From NCBI RefSeq assembly GCF_902859695.1, contig NZ_CADIJL010000025.1:32603-96602 (forward strand): a DNA stretch of 64,000 nt, written 5' to 3'. The stretch is from Achromobacter ruhlandii. GTDB taxonomy: Bacteria; Pseudomonadota; Gammaproteobacteria; Burkholderiales; Burkholderiaceae_B. Both the position numbers and the translations under genes were made by a program. This document shows positions 9,439 to 18,558 of the stretch, in pieces. The notes below the pieces were generated by a model that did no database searches, was not told where the DNA came from, and was given only the letters and a program-made list of their open reading frames with translations. The first letter of the stretch is position 1. The number at the start of each line of letters is the position of its first letter.

Positions 9439-10047
9439 ATGTCCCGATTCGCACTCCGCTCCAACCTGGCTGCCCTGGCCATGGTCGCCGCCACCGGCGG
9501 CTTGCTGGCCGGTCCCGTCATGGCGGCGGCGCCCGCCGACGGTGGTCCCGCCGCAATGCACGAAGGCCACCGTGGTGGCGGTTTCCACAAGGGCATGCGC
9601 GACGGCCTGTGGATCCCGGGCCTGGGCCCCGTGTCCAAGGCGCAGCTCGACCAGCTCAAGCTGGATGACAAGCAGCAGGCCCTGGTCAAGACCGCGCAGG
9701 ACGGCCAGCGCAGCCTGCACGAAGCCATGCGCGCTTCCGGCGGCCAGCGCCACGATCTGCTCAAGGCGCAACTGGATAGCGGCAAGCTCGATCCGCGCGC
9801 ACTGCTGGAGCAATCCGACAAGTCGCGTGACCAGTTCGGCACGCAGGCCAAGCAGGTCCGCGATCAATGGCTGGCCGTGTGGGACAGCCTGAACGACGCC
9901 CAGCGCGCCCAGGTGACCCAGATGCTCAAGGAGCGTCAGGCCAAGATGCAGGAACGCCACGCCCGCATGGAAGGGCGCCACGGCAAGGGTCCGGGCAACG
10001 CGCCGGGCGCCGTGCCCCCGCCGCCGCCCGCGCCCGCCGCCAACTGA
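9439..10047 (+). CDS. Periplasmic Spy/LTXXQ-like protein
   Basis: 202-residue exported protein. It has a Sec signal peptide (about residues 1-30, ending VMAAA), then a His/Gly-rich stretch (HEGHRGGGFHKG), a helical Gln/Lys/Arg-rich body with two LTXXQ-like repeats (VSKAQLDQLKLDDKQQALV and LNDAQRAQVTQMLKERQAKMQ), and a tail of His, Gly and polyproline (PPPPPAPAAN). This matches the Spy/CpxP-type periplasmic chaperone or metal-stress family in layout. An AGGAG site precedes the ATG at 9439. It is a single gene with its own terminator. Function as stress chaperone or metal sensor is inference from layout. Confidence 0.75.
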   Translation: MSRFALRSNLAALAMVAATGGLLAGPVMAAAPADGGPAAMHEGHRGGGFHKGMRDGLWIPGLGPVSKAQLDQLKLDDKQQALVKTAQDGQRSLHEAMRASGGQRHDLLKAQLDSGKLDPRALLEQSDKSRDQFGTQAKQVRDQWLAVWDSLNDAQRAQVTQMLKERQAKMQERHARMEGRHGKGPGNAPGAVPPPPPAPAAN

Positions 10048-10411
10048 CCGCCCGATCGGACGGCCGCGCCGTCCGCGGCCGGACCACGCCGCCCCGGCAA
10101 GGGCAGCGGTGTCAGTCCAACCCCGCCCCGCTTCGCGCGGGCGGGGTTTTTTTGTTGCGCGCCGCATGCCCTGACCGCGCGCAAGCCCCATTTTGAGGCG
10201 TCGCCGCCTGCCCGCGTGGCGGCGCGCACCGTACTGGTGCGCCACGGCGCGCCTGTTCAGCGCATCGCCAGTGGGCTGACACGCAAATGAAACCTGGCAC
10301 GGACATTGCTTGAGGGAAGGTGAGCCGGTTACCTGCCGTTGCAAGACCGGTCCGACGGATGTGCCTAAGGCCCTTCCTCCTCCTCGTTAAATCCGATCAG
10401 GACACCGCACC
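10048..10411 (+). terminator. Intergenic stretch with intrinsic terminator (10119-10154)
   Basis: 364 bp without a gene. The terminator AACCCCGCCC-N10-GGGCGGGGTT followed by a T-run at 10119-10154 ends the Spy-like gene. The rest should hold the promoter of the downstream TorF-like gene; I see no convincing hexamers. Confidence 0.85.
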
Positions 10412-11164
10412 ATGAAGAAGACGTTGCTAGCCTTGCCCGTTGCGCTCGCCGCTTGTTTCGTTGCAACGGCACAGGCCGAACCCACCGACCTGGGCGGCGG
10501 TTTTTCGCTCAGCGGCAATGCCACGATCGCCAGCGACTACCGTTTCCGCGGCTATTCGCAGACCGACTTCCGGCCGGCCGCCCAGCTGGGCTTCGATCTG
10601 AACCACAGCTCCGGCTTCTACCTGGGCAACTGGAACTCCAACGTGTCCAGCTTCGTCTTCACCGACGGCAATCTGGAAATGGACTTCTACGGCGGCTGGA
10701 AGGGCGACGTGGGCGGCGGCTTCACGCTCGACGCCGGCGTGCTGCACTACTACTATCCCGGCTCCAGCTCGCCCAAGGGCGGCAACTACAACAACACCGA
10801 CCTGTACCTGGCCGCGACCTACGCCAACTACACCCTCAAGTATTCGTACACGCCCAGCGACTTCTTCAGCACGCCCGACAGCAAGGGCACCTGGTACCTG
10901 GACGGCACCGCCAACTTCGACCTGGGCGACGGCTGGGGACTGGTGGGCCATCTGGGTTACCAGAAGCTCAAGAACCAGGTCAACATGGACGGCGACTCCA
11001 TCGGCCATTACGTCGACTACAAGCTCGGCGTCACCAAGGACCTGAAGGGCTGGGTGCTGGGCCTGGCCGCCGTCGGCGCCACCAAGGACAACTGGCTGCC
11101 GACCAAGTACGGCCATCCGTCGGGCCGCCTGGGCGCGGTGTTCTCGGTGTCGCGTTCGTTCTGA
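10412..11164 (+). CDS. TorF-family outer-membrane protein (Gcw_chp)
   Basis: 250-residue outer-membrane beta-barrel candidate of the TorF/Gcw_chp family. A clear signal peptide ([22 protein letters not shown]) is followed by alternating aromatic/polar strands ([53 protein letters not shown]) and a C-terminal Phe (VSRSF) typical of BAM substrates. Family members are annotated as putative porins; the solute is unknown. It is a single gene with its own strong terminator at 11203. Confidence 0.86.
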   Translation: MKKTLLALPVALAACFVATAQAEPTDLGGGFSLSGNATIASDYRFRGYSQTDFRPAAQLGFDLNHSSGFYLGNWNSNVSSFVFTDGNLEMDFYGGWKGDVGGGFTLDAGVLHYYYPGSSSPKGGNYNNTDLYLAATYANYTLKYSYTPSDFFSTPDSKGTWYLDGTANFDLGDGWGLVGHLGYQKLKNQVNMDGDSIGHYVDYKLGVTKDLKGWVLGLAAVGATKDNWLPTKYGHPSGRLGAVFSVSRSF

Positions 11165-11202
11165 TTCCCATCCGTGGCGGCGCCCTCACCGGCGCCGGCT
11201 TT

Positions 11203-11258
11203 GGGGGGCTTGATGGAGACTGCCCGGCGGGCCGTCTCCGGCAAGTCCCCCTTTTTTT
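11203..11258 (+). terminator. Terminator of the TorF-like gene
   Basis: Long hairpin with outer arms GGGGG/CCCCC and CTTG/CAAG, inner arms GGAGAC/GTCTCC, followed by seven T at 11252-11258. Confidence 0.85.
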
Positions 11259-11328
11259 CGGACGCGGGCGGGGCGCTGCCGAATCCTCTTACAATGCCGG
11301 GTTGCGTGAATTTTCTGGACTGCGTGAG

Positions 11329-12834
11329 ATGTCTGACGTTTTGAGTATCGAATCCCTGGACCTGGAAGCCCGGGGCATCGCCCGCCGCGATGGCAAGGTC
11401 GTGTTCGTGGAAGGCGCCTTGCCCGGCGAGCGGGTCACGGCGACCACCGTGCGCCGCAAGCCGTCCTACGAAATCGCGCGGGTCGACCAGGTGATGCGCC
11501 CCTCGTCGCAGCGCGTGACGCCGCGCTGCCCGCATTTCGGCGTCTGTGGCGGCTGTGCCATGCAACATCTCGAACCGTCCACGCAGGTGGCGATCAAGCA
11601 GCGGTCGCTCGAAGACACCTTCTGGCATGTCGGCAAGCTGCGTCCGGCCCGCATCCTGGCGCCGCTGCATGGCCCGACCTGGGGCTACCGCTACCGCGCC
11701 CGCCTGTCGGTGCGCGTGGTGCCCAAGAAGGGCGGGGTGCTGGTGGGCTTTCACGAGCGCAAGAGCAGCTACGTGGCCGACATGCGCGAATGCCATGTGC
11801 TGCCGCGCCACGTCAGCGACCTGCTGATGCCGCTGCGCGCCATGATCGCGTCGATGTCCGCGCCCGACCGCCTGCCGCAGGTGGAAGTGTCGCTGGGCGA
11901 CGGCGTGACCGCGCTGGTGCTGCGCCACCTGCTGCCGCTGACCGACAACGACATCGCCGTGCTGCGCGCCTTCGCCGACAAGCACAACGTGCAATGGTGG
12001 CTGCAGCCCAAGGGCCCGGACACGGTGCATCCGCTGGTGCCCGAGCACCGCGATGCGCTGACCTACACCATGCCCGAATTCGGCCTGCGCATGCCGTACC
12101 GGCCGACCGACTTCACCCAGGTCAATCACGCCATCAACCGTTCCATGGTGTCGCGCGCGCTCACGCTGCTGGAAGTGCAGCCGACCGACCGCGTCGCCGA
12201 CCTGTTCTGTGGCCTGGGCAACTTCACGCTGCCGCTGGCCACCCAGGGCCGCGAGGCCGTGGGCGTGGAGGGCAGCAAGGCGCTGACCGACCGCGCCCAC
12301 GAGGCCGCCGCGCGCCACGGGCTGGGCGAGCGCACCAGTTTCGCTACCCTCAACCTGTTCGAGGTGGACGTCGAATGGCTGCGCGGCCTGGGCTTCTTCG
12401 ACCGCATGCTGATCGATCCGCCGCGCGAAGGCGCGCAGGCCGTGGCGCAGGCGCTGTCGCAACTGAAGGCCGAGGAGCGCCCGCGCCGTATCGTCTACGT
12501 GTCCTGTAATCCCGCCACGCTGGCGCGCGACGCCGCCATCATGGTGCACGAGGGCGGCTACCTGCTCAAGAGCGCCGGGGTCATCAACATGTTCCCGCAC
12601 ACCGGGCACGTGGAGTCGATCGCGGTGTTCGAATCGCTGGATGCCGAGGGCGTGCGCGAAGTGCAGGAGCGCGCCCGCCAGCGCGCCTTGCAGCAGGCGG
12701 CCGATGCGGCGGCCGCGGAAGCGGAAAAGGCCGCCGCGGCCGCCGAGAAGGCCGCGTCCAAGCAGGCGGCCACCGAGGCCTACCACGCCCGCGTCGCGGC
12801 CGAGGGCGAGACGCCGGCGCAAAGCCAGGCGTGA
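11329..12834 (+). CDS. rlmD: 23S rRNA (uracil-1939-C5)-methyltransferase RlmD
   Basis: 501-residue TrmA-type RNA m5U methyltransferase that modifies U1939 of 23S rRNA. It has an N-terminal TRAM domain (about residues 1-55) and a [4Fe-4S] cluster motif in [15 protein letters not shown]. The SAM motif is [11 protein letters not shown], and the catalytic region is [12 protein letters not shown] (nucleophile Cys) with the downstream HTGHVESIA. The last about 50 residues form an Ala/Glu/Lys-rich helical tail ([20 protein letters not shown]...) beyond the usual domain end. The ATG at 11329 ([10 protein letters not shown]) is set by family similarity; the ribosome site is weak. It is followed by a terminator before convergent cueR. 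Confidence 0.94.
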   Translation: MSDVLSIESLDLEARGIARRDGKVVFVEGALPGERVTATTVRRKPSYEIARVDQVMRPSSQRVTPRCPHFGVCGGCAMQHLEPSTQVAIKQRSLEDTFWHVGKLRPARILAPLHGPTWGYRYRARLSVRVVPKKGGVLVGFHERKSSYVADMRECHVLPRHVSDLLMPLRAMIASMSAPDRLPQVEVSLGDGVTALVLRHLLPLTDNDIAVLRAFADKHNVQWWLQPKGPDTVHPLVPEHRDALTYTMPEFGLRMPYRPTDFTQVNHAINRSMVSRALTLLEVQPTDRVADLFCGLGNFTLPLATQGREAVGVEGSKALTDRAHEAAARHGLGERTSFATLNLFEVDVEWLRGLGFFDRMLIDPPREGAQAVAQALSQLKAEERPRRIVYVSCNPATLARDAAIMVHEGGYLLKSAGVINMFPHTGHVESIAVFESLDAEGVREVQERARQRALQQAADAAAAEAEKAAAAAEKAASKQAATEAYHARVAAEGETPAQSQA

Positions 12835-12866
12835 CCCGCCCCGGCGTCGGCCGGGCCGCCTGCAAG

Positions 12867-12895
12867 AAGGGCAAGCCGGTTGGCTTGCCCTTTTT
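12867..12895 (+). terminator. Terminator of rlmD
   Basis: AAGGGCAAGCC-ggtt-GGCTTGCCCTT then T-run, 32 bp after the rlmD stop and just outside the cueR stop. Confidence 0.85.
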
Positions 12896-12896
12896 C

Positions 12897-13289
12897 TTAC
12901 TGGGAGCGCCCCAGGTTTTCCAGGATGGGGCAGTCGGGTCGATCATCCCCGTGGCAGTTGTGCGCCAGGTGCTTGAGCGTGGCGGCCATGTCGCGCAGCG
13001 CGCAGGCCTTGCGTTCCAGTTCGGCCACATGTTCGAGCGCGATGCGCTTGACGTCGGCGCTGGCGCGGCTACGGTCGCGCCACAGCGCCAGCAGCTCGTT
13101 CATCTGTTCGACCGAGAAACCCAGGTCGCGCGCGCGCCGCACGAAGCGTAGCGTGTGCAGGTCGTGCTCGCTGTAGACCCGGTAGCCCGAGTCCTTGCGC
13201 AGCGCCGGGCCGATCAGGCCGATGCTCTCGTAGTAACGGATCATCTTGGCCGAAATGCCGGATTCCTGGGCGGCTTGTCCGATATTCAT
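12897..13289 (-). CDS. cueR: Cu(I)-responsive MerR-family activator CueR
   Basis: 130-residue MerR-type regulator. An N-terminal winged helix (MNIGQAAQESGISAKMIRYYE) is followed by a dimerisation helix and a metal loop with C112 and C120 (CHGDDRPDC). Ser77 is the position that in CueR gives selectivity for monovalent ions. The spacing matches CueR of E. coli. It lies 26 bp downstream of copA on the same strand, so it is probably made from the copA promoter and thereby self-regulated, unlike the separate cueR of E. coli. Its expected binding sites are the two dyads between copA and copZ. Confidence 0.94.
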   Translation of the reverse strand: MNIGQAAQESGISAKMIRYYESIGLIGPALRKDSGYRVYSEHDLHTLRFVRRARDLGFSVEQMNELLALWRDRSRASADVKRIALEHVAELERKACALRDMAATLKHLAHNCHGDDRPDCPILENLGRSQ

Positions 13290-13315
13290 ATGCGGTCTCC
13301 TGGAAGAACGGCGCG

Positions 13316-15592
13316 TCAGTGCGCGGCGCGCGGGGGGCGGAAGGTCTTCAGGCGCAGCGCGTTGCCCAGCACGAACACGCTGGACAGCGCCATGGCGCCG
13401 GCCGCGAAGATCGGCGACAGCGACAGGCCATAGGCTGGATACAGGGCGCCCGCCGCCAGCGGGATCAGCGCGGCGTTGTAGGCGAAGGCCCAGAACAGGT
13501 TCTGGCGGATGTTGGCCAGCGTGGCGCGGCTCAGCGCGATGGCGTTGGGCACGCCGTGCAGATCGTCGGCCATCAGCACCACGGACGCGGCCTCGATGGC
13601 GACGTCGGTGCCGGTGCCGATGGCAATGCCGGTGTCGGCCGCGGCCAGCGCCGGCGCGTCGTTGATGCCGTCGCCGACGAAGGCCAGCTTGCGGCCGCCA
13701 GCGCGCAGCGCGGCGATGGCCTCGACCTTGCCGTCGGGCAGCACCTCGGCGCGCACTTCGTCGATGCCCAATTGGCGCGCCACGGCCTGCGCCGTGTGGC
13801 GGTTGTCGCCGGTGATCATGGCGGTCTTCAGGCCCTGTGCATGCAGCGCGGCAATGGCGTCCACGGCCGACGGCTTGACCGGGTCGGTCACGGCCATCAT
13901 GGCGGCCGCCTGGCCGTCGATGGCGACGTAGATCGGCGTCTTGCCCTCGTTGCCCCATTGTTCGGCGCGCTGGCCGAAGGCGCTGACGTCGATGCCGCGC
14001 TCGGCCATCAGGCGGTCGGCGCCGGCCAGCACGCGCTTGCCGGCCACGCTGGCTTCGACCCCGGCGCCGGTGATGGCGGCGAAGCCTTCCGCCGGCAACA
14101 GGTCGATCTGGCGTCCGGCGGCGGCCGCCACGATGGCCAGCGCGATCGGATGCTCGGAGCGCGCCTGCACCGAGGCGACCCATTGCAGCACCTCGCGTTC
14201 ATCGACGCCGGCGGCAGGCTCCAGTTCGGTCAGGGTCGGCTTGCCCAGCGTCAGGGTGCCGGTCTTGTCGAAGGCCACCACCTGCACGTCGCGCAGCGTC
14301 TGCAGCGCGTCACCCTGGCGGAACAGCACGCCCATCTCGGCGGCGCGGCCGGTGCCGACCATGATTGAGGTCGGCGTGGCCAGGCCCATGGCGCAGGGGC
14401 AGGCGATGATCAGCACCGCCACCGCGTTGACCAGCGCGTGCGACAGCGCCGGCGTGGGGCCGAGGAAAAACCAGGCCAGGAAGGTCAGCAACGCCATGCC
14501 CATGACGGCCGGCACGAACCAGGCGGTGACCTGATCCACCAGCGCCTGGATCGGCAGGCGCGCGCCCTGGGCGGCCTCGACCATGCGGATGATGCGGGCC
14601 AGCATGGTGTCGGCGCCGGTGTGGGTGACGCGCAGCGTGAAGCTGCCGGATGTATTGAGCGTGCCGCCGGTGGCCTGCATGCCCGGCTGCTTTTCCACGG
14701 GCACCGGTTCACCGGTCAGCATCGATTCATCGACGTACGAGCCGCCCTCGATGATCTCGCCGTCCAGCGGGATCTTTTCGCCGGGGCGCACCATCACGAT
14801 GTCGCCCTTGCGCACTTGCTCAATTGCGATGTCCTGTGGCTGGCCGTCGCGCATGACGCGGGCAGTGCGGGGCTGCAGGCCGATGAGGCGCTTGATGGCC
14901 GCGCCGGTCTTGCCCTTGGCGCGCGCTTCCAGCGTGCGCCCCAGCAGGATCAGCGTGACGATCACCGCGGCCGCTTCATAATAGACGTTGCGGGCCGCCT
15001 CCGGCAGCCACTCGGGCGCGAAGGTCGCCACCACCGAGTAGCCCCAGGCCGCGCCGGCGCCCAACGCGACGAGCGAGTTCATCTCGGGCGCGCGCCGCCA
15101 CAAGGCCGCCAGCCCCTTGCTGAAGAAATGGCGGCCAGGCCAGGCCAGCACCGCCGTGGTCAGCACGAACTGCAACAGCCAGCTGTTCTGCTGGCCGATG
15201 GTCGCCATGACCCAGTGGTGCATGGCGGGTATCAGGTGCGAGCCCATTTCCAGCGCGAACACCGGCAGCGTCAGCACCAGGGCGGCGATGAAGGCGCGCT
15301 GCAGGCGCCGCGCTTCGGCGTCGCGCGCTTCGGACTGGCGTTCGGCGTGGTCGTCCTGGGCGGCGATCGGACGGGCCTCGTAGCCCATCTTGACCACGGC
15401 CTCGACCAGGGCATCGGGCTGGGCCGCGGCCGGGTCATAGGCCACCAGGGCGCGTTCGGTGGCCAGGTTGACCTGGGCCTGGGCCACGCCCGGCACGCGG
15501 GTCAGGGCCTTTTCCACGCGCTTCACGCAGGACGCGCAGGTCATGCCTTCGATGGCAAGTTCGAGCTCGACGGAAGGGTTGGCAACGCTCAT
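13316..15592 (-). CDS. copA: Cu(I)-exporting P1B-type ATPase CopA
   Basis: 758-residue inner-membrane copper pump. One N-terminal heavy-metal domain (GMTCASC, C19 and C22) is followed by transmembrane helices. The actuator TGE motif is in [11 protein letters not shown], and the ion-binding CPC is in [15 protein letters not shown]. The phosphorylation motif DKTGTLT, the nucleotide-binding SEHP and the hinge [10 protein letters not shown] follow, then two last helices. E. coli CopA has two metal domains; this one has a single domain, with the separate CopZ across the promoter region. It is first in a copA-cueR operon, driven by the 15622-15652 promoter. Confidence 0.97.
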   Translation of the reverse strand: MSVANPSVELELAIEGMTCASCVKRVEKALTRVPGVAQAQVNLATERALVAYDPAAAQPDALVEAVVKMGYEARPIAAQDDHAERQSEARDAEARRLQRAFIAALVLTLPVFALEMGSHLIPAMHHWVMATIGQQNSWLLQFVLTTAVLAWPGRHFFSKGLAALWRRAPEMNSLVALGAGAAWGYSVVATFAPEWLPEAARNVYYEAAAVIVTLILLGRTLEARAKGKTGAAIKRLIGLQPRTARVMRDGQPQDIAIEQVRKGDIVMVRPGEKIPLDGEIIEGGSYVDESMLTGEPVPVEKQPGMQATGGTLNTSGSFTLRVTHTGADTMLARIIRMVEAAQGARLPIQALVDQVTAWFVPAVMGMALLTFLAWFFLGPTPALSHALVNAVAVLIIACPCAMGLATPTSIMVGTGRAAEMGVLFRQGDALQTLRDVQVVAFDKTGTLTLGKPTLTELEPAAGVDEREVLQWVASVQARSEHPIALAIVAAAAGRQIDLLPAEGFAAITGAGVEASVAGKRVLAGADRLMAERGIDVSAFGQRAEQWGNEGKTPIYVAIDGQAAAMMAVTDPVKPSAVDAIAALHAQGLKTAMITGDNRHTAQAVARQLGIDEVRAEVLPDGKVEAIAALRAGGRKLAFVGDGINDAPALAAADTGIAIGTGTDVAIEAASVVLMADDLHGVPNAIALSRATLANIRQNLFWAFAYNAALIPLAAGALYPAYGLSLSPIFAAGAMALSSVFVLGNALRLKTFRPPRAAH

Positions 15593-15621
15593 GGCAGTCT
15601 CGGTTGAGGTGGGAAGGCCTC

Positions 15622-15652
15622 AGTTTCATCCTTCCCATGATGGGAAGGTCAA
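15622..15652 (-). promoter_or_regulatory. CueR-controlled promoter of copA-cueR
   Basis: Read on the minus strand: -35 TTGACC (15652-15647), a 19-bp spacer that holds the CueR dyad ACCTTCC-N7-GGAAGGA, then -10-like GAAACT (15627-15622). The long 19-bp spacer is characteristic of MerR-family promoters that the activator must untwist. The dyad is almost perfect. Confidence 0.85.
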
Positions 15653-15666
15653 GGACTATTCTACGC

Positions 15667-15697
15667 TTGACCTTCCTATAATGGGAAGGTCTAAGCT
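15667..15697 (+). promoter_or_regulatory. CueR-controlled promoter of copZ
   Basis: -35 TTGACC (15667-15672), 19-bp spacer containing the perfect dyad ACCTTCC-N7-GGAAGGT (15670-15690), -10 TAAGCT (15692-15697). It is divergent from the copA promoter; the two -35 boxes are 14 bp apart. Confidence 0.88.
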
Positions 15698-15756
15698 GGG
15701 GGTGAGCTGGCACCGGAAGCGGTGCGGCAATCCCCCTGATCCCCACGGAGAACACC

Positions 15757-15957
15757 ATGAGCATCGAATTCCAAGTCCCCGACATGACCTGCGGCCACTG
15801 CGTCAAGACCATCACCGGCGCGGTGACGGCGGCGGCGCCGGGCGCCAGCGTAGCGGTGGACCTGCCCACGCATCGCGTCACCATCAGCGGCACCGACCAG
15901 GCCGACAAGGTCGAGGCCGCGATCCGTGACGCCGGCTACGAGCCGCAGCGCGTGTGA
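15757..15957 (+). CDS. copZ: Copper chaperone CopZ-like protein
   Basis: 66-residue single heavy-metal-associated domain with the copper-binding MTCGHC motif (C12, C15) and the beta-alpha-beta pattern of the family (VAVDLPTHRVTISGTD). It carries cytosolic Cu(I), probably to the metal domain of CopA encoded divergently. A GGAGA ribosome site precedes the ATG. A CueR promoter lies 60 bp upstream. Confidence 0.92.
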   Translation: MSIEFQVPDMTCGHCVKTITGAVTAAAPGASVAVDLPTHRVTISGTDQADKVEAAIRDAGYEPQRV

Positions 15958-15967
15958 GGGCGCGCCG

Positions 15968-15999
15968 CCGCCAGGCGTATGATAGAAAAAGCCTGGCGG
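15968..15999 (+). terminator. Hairpin after copZ, possible terminator
   Basis: CCGCCAGGC (15968-15976) and GCCTGGCGG (15991-15999) form a 9-bp perfect stem with a 14-base loop, 10 bp after the copZ stop. The downstream tract is AT-rich but not a clean T-run, so termination is likely but not certain. Confidence 0.5.
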
Positions 16000-16022
16000 T
16001 GGTTATTAGATTATTGATTTAA

Positions 16023-16078
16023 GCTATCAATCAATTAAGTTAATTAAATTTGAATAATTGATAGCTGCCGTTTATCAT
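16023..16078 (+). promoter_or_regulatory. Promoter and inverted repeat upstream of the peroxiredoxin gene
   Basis: The only strongly AT-rich stretch in this part of the window. An inverted repeat GCTATCAAT (16023-16031) / ATTGATAGC (16057-16065) lies over a good sigma-70 promoter: TTGAAT (16050-16055), 17-bp spacer, TATCAT (16073-16078). The CTAT/ATAG elements resemble OxyR half sites, but the four-site OxyR pattern is incomplete, so the regulator is unproven. Confidence 0.55.
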
Positions 16079-16125
16079 TCTTTCCATGGTGGTTAAACAA
16101 CCCCGCTACCCCAAGGAGAGATTGC

Positions 16126-16854
16126 ATGCTGCAAAACCGTGAAGGCCAACGTGTTCCCAACGTAACGTTCCCCGTCCGCGAGGGCAACACCTGGAAAAAG
16201 GTCACGACCGACGACCTGTTCAAGAATAAGACGGTCGTGGTCTTTTCGCTTCCCGGCGCTTTCACGCCGACCTGCTCGTCGACCCACCTGCCGCGCTACA
16301 ACGAACTGGCTCCGGCCTTCGCCGCCGCCGGCGTCGACAGCATCGTCTGCGTGTCGGTCAACGACACTTTCGTCATGAACGAATGGGCCAAGGACCAGGA
16401 ATCGTCCAACATCACGCTGCTGCCCGACGGCAACGGTGAATTCACCGAAGGCATGGGCATGCTGGTCGACAAGAGCGACCTGGGCTTCGGCAAGCGCAGC
16501 TGGCGCTACTCCATGCTCGTCAAGGACGGCGTGGTGCAGAAGATGTTCATCGAGCCCGAGAAGGAAGGCGACCCGTTTGAAGTGTCGGACGCCGACACCA
16601 TGCTGGCCCACGTCGCCCCGACGGCCAAGAAGCCCGACCAGGTGGTGGTGTTCTCCAAGCCCGGCTGCCCGTTCTGCGTGGAAGCCAAGGCGCTGCTCGA
16701 AGACAAGGGCTATGCCCCGATCGAGATCCCGCTGGAGAACAAGGTGCGCGGCCGCGTGATCGGCGCCGTGTCGGGCAAGGGCACCGCTCCGCAGGTGTTC
16801 ATCAACGGTTCGCTGATCGGCGGCCTGGACGACCTGAAGGCGCACTTCGCCTGA
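16126..16854 (+). CDS. Peroxiredoxin-glutaredoxin fusion (hybrid Prx5)
   Basis: 242-residue two-domain peroxidase. The N-terminal peroxiredoxin-5 domain (about residues 1-160) has the peroxidatic C50 in [14 protein letters not shown], and the C-terminal glutaredoxin domain (about 170-242) has the active site C181-P-F-C184 and the cis-Pro region TAPQVFING. Such hybrids reduce peroxides using glutathione directly, with the glutaredoxin domain regenerating the peroxiredoxin. AAGGAG precedes the ATG. The gene stands alone behind an AT-rich promoter region with an inverted repeat, in line with peroxide-inducible expression (inference). Confidence 0.95.
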   Translation: MLQNREGQRVPNVTFPVREGNTWKKVTTDDLFKNKTVVVFSLPGAFTPTCSSTHLPRYNELAPAFAAAGVDSIVCVSVNDTFVMNEWAKDQESSNITLLPDGNGEFTEGMGMLVDKSDLGFGKRSWRYSMLVKDGVVQKMFIEPEKEGDPFEVSDADTMLAHVAPTAKKPDQVVVFSKPGCPFCVEAKALLEDKGYAPIEIPLENKVRGRVIGAVSGKGTAPQVFINGSLIGGLDDLKAHFA

Positions 16855-17057
16855 TGCTGGCGGGAAGGGGACAGGTTCCCTTTTCCTTGCCGCGGCCGCT
16901 CCCGCAAGGAGCGGTCCGGCGCGCCGGTTTCCCTTTTTCCGCATCTTCGCGCGGCCCCGACGGGCGCCGCGGGACGGGCTTCGTCCGGAGGATGCGCAAC
17001 AAGGCGGAATCCGCCTTTGACAATGTTTGCTCCACGCTACACCGGGGGATCCCACTC

Positions 17058-18494
17058 ATGAAGACTCTGCACACCGATATCGCCGTCCTGGGCGCCGGCA
17101 CCGCCGGCCTGGCCGCTTATCGCGCCGCCAAGGCCGCGGGCAAGCGCGCGCTGCTGATTGAAGGCGGTCCTTATGGCACCACCTGCGCCCGCGTCGGCTG
17201 CATGCCGTCCAAGCTGCTGATCGCGGCCGCCGAAGCCGCCCATCAGGCGGCGCATACCGCGCCGTTCGGCGTGCACGTCGAGGGCGAGGTCACGGTCAAC
17301 GGCGAAGAGGTGATGGACCGCGTCAAGCGCGAGCGCGACCGTTTCGTCGGCTTCGTGCTGGAGGGCGTGGAGAACATCCCGGCGGAAGACAAGATCCGCG
17401 GCTATGCCCGCTTTGAATCGGACACGGTGCTGCGGGTCGATGACCACACCGAGATCCATGCGTCCCGCGTGGTGATCGCGACCGGCTCGCGGCCGTCGGT
17501 GCCGCCGCCGTTCCGGGGGCTGGGCGACCGCCTGGTGCTCAACGACGATGTGTTCGCCTGGGATGACCTGCCGCGCCGGGTGGCGGTGTTCGGCCCCGGC
17601 GTGATCGGGCTGGAACTGGGTCAGGCGCTGGCGCGGCTGGGCGTCGAGGTGCGCGTGTTCGGCGTCAGCGGCAGCCTGGGCGGCATCAGCGACCCGCAGG
17701 TGCGCCACAGCGCCCGCAAGATCTTCCAGCAGGAGTTCTACCTGGACCCGGATGCGCGCGTGCTGGAAACCCAGCGAGTGGGCGACGAGGTCGAGGTGCG
17801 CTACGTGGCGCTGGACAACACCGAACGCACCGAGCGTTTCGACTACGCGCTGGTGGCCACCGGCCGCCGCCCCAACGTGGACGGCCTGGGCCTGGAGAAC
17901 ACCTCCCTGCAACTGAACGCGCAGGGCGTACCACTGTTCGACCGCGACACCATGCAGGCGGGCGATTCGGCGATCTTCATCGCCGGCGACGCCAACGCCG
18001 ACGCGCCCTTGCTGCACGAGGCGGCCGACGAAGGCCGCATCGCCGGCGAGAACGCGGCGCGCTACCCCGAGGTGCGCCAGGGCCTGCGCCGCGCGCCGCT
18101 GGCGGTGGTGTTCTCGGATCCGCAGATCGCGCTGGCCGGGCAGGGCCACGCCCGCCTGACGCCGGGCACCTTCGTGACGGGCGAGGTCGACTTCGGCGAC
18201 CAGGGCCGTTCGCGGGTGATGCTGAAGAATCGCGGCCTGCTGCACGTGTACGCCGATATCGCCAGCGGCCGCTTCCTGGGCGCGGAGATGGTCGGCCCCA
18301 GCGCCGAGCACATCGGTCATCTGCTGGCCTGGGCCGTGCAGCAGGAGCTGACCGTGGCGCGCATGCTGGAAATGCCGTTCTACCATCCGGTCATCGAGGA
18401 AGGCCTGCGCACGGCGCTGCGCGACGCGGCAGCCAAGCTGGCGCGGGCGCAGGAGGCGCTGCGCCAGGTGGAGGCGGAAGACGCCGCGGCCTGA
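17058..18494 (+). CDS. Dihydrolipoyl dehydrogenase-family flavoprotein
   Basis: 478-residue class I pyridine nucleotide-disulfide oxidoreductase. It has FAD-binding GAGTAG (12-17), the redox disulfide C43-x4-C48 in TTCARVGCMPSK, the NAD-binding GPGVIGLELG region near 175, the second FAD motif IFIAGDANAD, and the C-terminal FYHPVIEEGLR with the catalytic His-Glu pair. This is lipoamide-dehydrogenase-like, but no 2-oxoacid dehydrogenase genes lie nearby, so the physiological disulfide is uncertain. The ATG at 17058 is set by the flavin motif. About 200 bp separate it from the peroxiredoxin gene; a terminator follows. Confidence 0.9.
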   Translation: MKTLHTDIAVLGAGTAGLAAYRAAKAAGKRALLIEGGPYGTTCARVGCMPSKLLIAAAEAAHQAAHTAPFGVHVEGEVTVNGEEVMDRVKRERDRFVGFVLEGVENIPAEDKIRGYARFESDTVLRVDDHTEIHASRVVIATGSRPSVPPPFRGLGDRLVLNDDVFAWDDLPRRVAVFGPGVIGLELGQALARLGVEVRVFGVSGSLGGISDPQVRHSARKIFQQEFYLDPDARVLETQRVGDEVEVRYVALDNTERTERFDYALVATGRRPNVDGLGLENTSLQLNAQGVPLFDRDTMQAGDSAIFIAGDANADAPLLHEAADEGRIAGENAARYPEVRQGLRRAPLAVVFSDPQIALAGQGHARLTPGTFVTGEVDFGDQGRSRVMLKNRGLLHVYADIASGRFLGAEMVGPSAEHIGHLLAWAVQQELTVARMLEMPFYHPVIEEGLRTALRDAAAKLARAQEALRQVEAEDAAA

Positions 18495-18508
18495 ACGCGG
18501 TTGCCAAG

Positions 18509-18543
18509 CAAAAAGGGCTGCCCCGAGGGGCAGCCCTTTTTTT
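18509..18543. terminator. Bidirectional terminator between the flavoprotein gene and rlmJ
   Basis: AAAAAGGGCTGCCCC-ga-GGGGCAGCCCTTTTTTT, a near-perfect palindrome with A- and T-tracts on either side, between convergent genes. Confidence 0.92.
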
Positions 18544-18558
18544 CGTTCCAGCCTGGAA

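Noticed and set aside
12897..14183. 428-codon frame extending cueR upstream into copA
   Set aside because: Only the last 130 residues (from 13289) resemble MerR proteins; the rest is a shadow of copA.
15998..16065. Full OxyR binding site before the peroxiredoxin gene
   Set aside because: Only about half of the four spaced ATAG/CTAT elements match; kept as a generic inverted repeat and promoter.
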